A DNA stretch of 8,313 nucleotides from DATDRS01 sp035291605 (GTDB taxonomy: Bacteria > Chloroflexota > Anaerolineae > Anaerolineales > UBA6663). The DNA lies in NCBI GenBank assembly GCA_035291605.1, contig DATDRS010000073.1, positions 1 to 8,313 of the forward strand. Reading direction: 5' to 3'. Both the position numbers and the translations under genes were made by a program. Under the pieces are notes generated by a model, which saw only the letters and a list, made by a program, of their open reading frames with translations, made no database searches and was not told where the DNA came from. This document shows positions 5,887 to 8,313 of the stretch, piece by piece (the first letter of the stretch is position 1; each line of letters begins with the position of its first letter).

Positions 5887-6159
5887 ATGATCATCGGCAC
5901 AGTCGTCGGCACGGTCGTCACCACCATCAGTCACCCGCACTACAAAAACCGGCGGCTGCTCGTCGTCCAGCCGCTCGCGCTCCCCGGCCAAGCGGAGGAG
6001 GGCGACTTTATCGCGCTCGACAACACGCAGGCCGGGATCGGCGACACGGTGCTGGTGAACCGCGAGGGCAACGGCGCGCGGCAGGCGCTCCAGAATCCCG
6101 ATGCCTGCGTCATCTCGGTCATCGTCGGCATTATTGATTCAACCTTCATCGCATCCTGA
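5887..6159 (+). CDS. BMC vertex protein, EutN/CcmL family (BMC-P), copy 2
   Basis: A 90-residue pentameric vertex protein. It is closer to the family consensus than copy 1: IIGTVVGTVVTTISHPHYKN at the N-terminus, RLLVVQPL, then FIALDNTQAGIGDTVLV, the conserved loop NREGNGARQAL and the closing VIVGIID. The two BMC-P copies differ in the loop before the last strands and in C-terminal length, so they are diverged paralogues and not a recent duplication. Compartments often carry two or three BMC-P types. ATG 5887 is chosen because the family starts there; upstream sequence is repeat array D. It is separated from the first BMC group by the minus-strand CorC-like gene and the cyclase/oxidase pair. 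An AT-rich promoter-like stretch follows, so it may be transcribed separately from the downstream genes. Confidence 0.94.
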   Translation: MIIGTVVGTVVTTISHPHYKNRRLLVVQPLALPGQAEEGDFIALDNTQAGIGDTVLVNREGNGARQALQNPDACVISVIVGIIDSTFIAS

Positions 6160-6173
6160 GCCGTCACGCTTCA

Positions 6174-6201
6174 TTCGCCAGAGTCTCCAGTTTGTTATAA
6201 A
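6174..6201 (+). promoter_or_regulatory. Probable extended -10 promoter for the response-regulator/aldolase group
   Basis: TATAAA at 6196-6201, preceded by TG one base upstream (6193-6194), makes an extended -10. The -35 region (around 6174-6179, TTCGCC) is poor, as is common with extended -10 elements. This is the most AT-rich stretch in an otherwise GC-rich region. A start near 6208 would give a leader of about 43 nt holding a small hairpin (GCTGC 6211-6215 with GCAGC 6225-6229, or alternatively GCGCT 6214-6218 with AGCGC 6227-6231). Confidence 0.5.
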
Positions 6202-6250
6202 ATCTTAACTGCTGCGCTCAGGGTGCAGCGCCAATCCGCAAAGATGAGAC

Positions 6251-6634
6251 GTGGCCAGACTGCTCTTCGTAGACGATGATCCGGTTCTGCTGACCTTGAT
6301 GAGCAAATTGCTTGGCCGGATCGGCCACGAGGTCGTCGCCGTCGAGAGCGCCGCCGCGTGCCTGGAGAAAGCCGCCGCCGGAAACTTCGATTTGATCATC
6401 ACCGACGTGATGATGCCGGAACTGGACGGGTACGAATTGACGCGGCAACTGCGCCAGAACCCGGCTACGCGTGACATACCGATTCTGATCCTGACTTCGC
6501 GTCTGCAGGGGCCGGATCACCACCTGGCCCGTTCCGCCGGGGCCGACGACTACGATATGAAGACGGTCAACCTCGAGCGGCTCAACCACAAAATTGAAAG
6601 CCTGTTGGCTGCAAGAGTAAGGAGGTCCGACTGA
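6251..6634 (+). CDS. Single-domain response regulator (CheY-like receiver)
   Basis: A 127-residue receiver domain with no output domain. The acidic pocket is FVDDDP (residues 6-11), the phosphoacceptor is D52 (TDVMMPELDGYE), the switch Thr is T82 (ILTS) and the conserved Lys is K104 (GADDYDMKTV). The proline that normally follows this Lys is replaced by Thr, which is unusual and may alter the β5-α5 loop used for partner docking. The start is GTG 6251, the only start codon after an in-frame stop at 6245; only a weak GATGAG-like Shine-Dalgarno precedes it. No cognate histidine kinase is in the window. The stop nearly touches the next response regulator, so the two are likely co-translated and could form a phosphorelay or share a kinase. 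Confidence 0.93.
   Translation: MARLLFVDDDPVLLTLMSKLLGRIGHEVVAVESAAACLEKAAAGNFDLIITDVMMPELDGYELTRQLRQNPATRDIPILILTSRLQGPDHHLARSAGADDYDMKTVNLERLNHKIESLLAARVRRSD
6619..6626 (+). promoter_or_regulatory. Strong Shine-Dalgarno pointing at CTG 6631
   Basis: AAGGAGGT lies within the last codons of the first response regulator. Its GGAGG core (6621-6625) is 5 nt from CTG 6631, which is in frame with ATG 6640 and overlaps the upstream stop as CTGA. The distance to ATG 6640 is 14 nt, longer than usual. The site clearly serves the second response regulator, but which codon starts it is open. Confidence 0.7.
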
Positions 6635-6639
6635 AAATC

Positions 6640-7458
6640 ATGAGCCATACCCGATTGATGATCGTGGAAGACAACGAAGAAGTGGCGCAGATGCTCGTCC
6701 TGTTCCTCAACTCGCGCGGCTACAAAGTCTCGGTCGCGCCCGACGGGGCGGCCGCGCGCCAGCTCGTGCGCGAGTCGCTGCCCAACCTGATCCTGATGGA
6801 CGTGGGCCTGCCGGACACCGACGGCTACGAACTGCTCAAAGAATTTAGACAGAGCCTGCGCACCCGCTACATCCCGGCGATCTTCCTCACCCAGCGCAAC
6901 AAGAAAGCCGACCGCTTCGCCGGGCTGGAGCTGGGCGCGGACGACTTCCTCACCAAGCCCTTTGATCTCGAAGAGCTCTTCCTGCGCATCCAGAACGCCG
7001 TGCAGCGCGCGACGCGCGAAAATCTGGGCGACCCGCACACCGGCCTGCCGACCGGGCGCGTCGCCCGCGAAGAAGTGGCGGCGGCCAAGGCGCGGCCCGA
7101 CCGCGCGATCGTCGAGCTCCGCCTGCGCCACATGAGCGACTTCCGCGACTTCTACGGCGCGCTCGCCAGCGCGGACCTGATGCGCTACGCGGCGCTGATG
7201 ATGAACCGCACGCTCAACGCCCTCGGCGCGGCGGACGACTTCCTCGGCCACCTGGACGAGACCACCTTTGTCGTCATCACCGCGCCGGAGCGCGCCGACC
7301 TCATCCGGCGGACGATGGTCGAGCGGTTCAACGCCGACGCGGTGCAGCACTACAGCCTGGCCGAAGTCCTCGGCGGCGACAAGGTCAAAGTCCGCGCGCC
7401 TTCCGGCAAGGAGTACGTCCTGCCGCTCGTCAAAATCGAAGCCTCAACGCTGAAATAA
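6640..7458 (+). CDS. Response regulator with degenerate GGDEF-like C-terminal domain
   Basis: A 272-residue protein counted from ATG 6640; a CTG start at 6631 would add three residues. The receiver (1 to about 122) is complete: acidic E10 and D11, phosphoacceptor D54 (MDVGLPDTDGYE), T84, K106-P107 (FLTKPF). The C-terminal part (about 128-255) opens like a diguanylate cyclase domain (GDPHTGLPTGR, compare DxLTGLxNR) and has the expected helix-strand order. However, the GG(D/E)EF signature is replaced by GHLDETTF (203-210). Diguanylate cyclase activity is therefore unlikely, and the domain may bind a nucleotide or a partner. It starts 5 nt after the first response regulator and ends 4 nt before the aldolase ATG, so all three are probably one operon. 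Confidence 0.88.
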   Translation: MSHTRLMIVEDNEEVAQMLVLFLNSRGYKVSVAPDGAAARQLVRESLPNLILMDVGLPDTDGYELLKEFRQSLRTRYIPAIFLTQRNKKADRFAGLELGADDFLTKPFDLEELFLRIQNAVQRATRENLGDPHTGLPTGRVAREEVAAAKARPDRAIVELRLRHMSDFRDFYGALASADLMRYAALMMNRTLNALGAADDFLGHLDETTFVVITAPERADLIRRTMVERFNADAVQHYSLAEVLGGDKVKVRAPSGKEYVLPLVKIEASTLK

Positions 7459-7462
7459 CGGC

Positions 7463-8284
7463 ATGCCCTCCGAAGATGCGCTCCGCGCCGAGATCGTCCG
7501 CGTCGCGCGGCTGATGCACGCCAACGAGTTCGTGGACGGGGCCTCGGGCAACCTCTCCGCCCGCCTGGACGCCGACCACCTGCTCGCCACGCCCTCCGGC
7601 CTCGCCAAAGGCTTCCTCGAGCCGGAGCAGCTCATCGTCGTCAACCTGCGCGGCGAACTGGCGCGGGGTCTACCGGGCCTCAGGCCGACCTCCGAACTGC
7701 TCATGCACCTCGAGGCCTACCGCCGCCGCCCGGACGTGAACGCCGTCATCCACGCGCACCCCATCACCTCCGTCGCGCTCAGCATCGCGGGCGTCTCCCT
7801 GGCCGAGTGTATCATCCCCGAGGCGGTCGTCGTGCTGGGCGTTATCCCCACCACGCCCTATGCCACGCCATCGTCCGAGGAGAACCAGCGCGCGATCTCC
7901 GAGGTCATCGTCGGGCACGACGCGCTCATCCTGCAATATCACGGCGCGCTCACCGTGGGCAGGGACGTGATGGAGGCCTACCTGCGCCTGGAGACGCTGG
8001 AGCACACGGCGAAGATCGTGGCGCTGGCGAAGCTGCTCGGCGGGAAACCTCCCCTCCCGCCCGAACAGGTCGAGAAATTGATCCAGACGCGCAAGGAGTG
8101 GGGCTTCGCGCGCCCCGGCGACGAGGAAGAATTCTGCCTGGCGTGCGGCGTGTGCCACCCCCACGGGCAGCACAACCCCCGCCCGAGTTCCCCGGTGTGG
8201 GACGACCACGCGGTGAGCGCCGAAGAAAAGTTGGTGCGCGAGATCGCCGAGCGGGTGCGCGACGAGATGCGGAATTCCAAATAA
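7463..8284 (+). CDS. Class II aldolase/adducin family sugar-phosphate aldolase with putative encapsulation peptide
   Basis: A 273-residue zinc enzyme of the FucA/RhaD/AraD superfamily. The zinc ligands H97 and H99 (HAHP) and H160 (YHGAL), plus catalytic E78 (RPTSE), match E. coli FucA Glu73, His92, His94 and His155 with a constant offset of five. GASGNLS (26-32) and TPSG (43-46) form the phosphate/substrate site. The likely reaction is cleavage of a 1-phosphorylated ketose (fuculose- or rhamnulose-phosphate type) to dihydroxyacetone phosphate plus an aldehyde; an epimerase or dehydratase role is not excluded. Past the catalytic fold lies a Cys/His cluster (C225, C228, C231, H232, H234, H237), a Pro/Ser linker (238-250) and a terminal amphipathic helix (about 253-270; L257, V258, I261, V265, M269 on one face). 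That linker-helix layout is typical of BMC encapsulation peptides. The start lies 4 nt (CGGC) after the preceding stop, without a Shine-Dalgarno. Confidence 0.9.
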   Translation: MPSEDALRAEIVRVARLMHANEFVDGASGNLSARLDADHLLATPSGLAKGFLEPEQLIVVNLRGELARGLPGLRPTSELLMHLEAYRRRPDVNAVIHAHPITSVALSIAGVSLAECIIPEAVVVLGVIPTTPYATPSSEENQRAISEVIVGHDALILQYHGALTVGRDVMEAYLRLETLEHTAKIVALAKLLGGKPPLPPEQVEKLIQTRKEWGFARPGDEEEFCLACGVCHPHGQHNPRPSSPVWDDHAVSAEEKLVREIAERVRDEMRNSK

Positions 8285-8292
8285 GATCCCCC

Positions 8293-8313
8293 AATCTGCA
8301 ATCCGAAATCCAC
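8293..8313 (+). repeat. Heptamer-periodic spacer array E (cut by window end)
   Basis: Three in-phase units after the aldolase: AATCTGC, AATCCGA, AATCCAC (reverse strand GTGGATT, TCGGATT, GCAGATT). The GAT core and 7-nt period match the other arrays. The array probably continues beyond the window. Confidence 0.65.

Noticed and set aside
8144..8158. CxxCH in the aldolase tail as a haem c attachment site
   Set aside because: The protein has no signal peptide and is cytoplasmic by family; a metal-binding or structural Cys/His cluster is more plausible.

Overview
The window looks like a bacterial microcompartment (BMC) locus from a GC-rich bacterium. Chloroflexota (Anaerolineae-like) is my best guess. 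It rests on the high-GC third codon positions, the SRPBCC–DUF5939–cyclase architecture, the response-regulator style and the short heptameric repeats in the spacers. None of these is diagnostic, so the taxon is an inference.

Layout, left to right. Positions 1-3196 (+) form a compact run: a divergent tandem-domain BMC shell protein, a 94-residue protein resembling the N-terminal part of EutQ without its cupin, a pentameric vertex protein (BMC-P, EutN/CcmL family), and a large class III adenylate cyclase that starts 4 nt after the BMC-P stop. A monomeric-sarcosine-oxidase-like FAD enzyme (3193-4377) overlaps the cyclase stop by 4 nt. Next comes a lone minus-strand gene (4440-5759), visibly AT-richer than its neighbours, encoding a CNNM/CorC-type membrane protein. 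It breaks the plus-strand series and may be a later insertion. The plus strand then resumes with a second BMC-P (5887-6159), a probable promoter, two response regulators (the second with a degenerate GGDEF-like C-terminus), and a class II (zinc) sugar-phosphate aldolase (7463-8284). The aldolase ends in a Cys/His-rich segment, a linker and an amphipathic helix that looks like a BMC encapsulation peptide.

How the genes may work together (inference): the tandem BMC protein and the two BMC-P proteins would supply facets and vertices. The EutQ-N-like protein would be an assembly or adaptor factor. The aldolase is the best visible cargo enzyme, cleaving a sugar phosphate to an aldehyde plus a triose phosphate. 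No hexameric BMC-H, aldehyde dehydrogenase, PduL or alcohol dehydrogenase is in view, so the pathway cannot be completed from this window. The cyclase and response regulators could couple the locus to cAMP and phosphorelay signalling, or could simply be neighbours.

The most unusual non-coding signal is a set of short arrays with a strict 7-nt period and a GAT/GAC core. They occupy most of the longer spacers, and three of them begin at or within the stop codon of the upstream gene.
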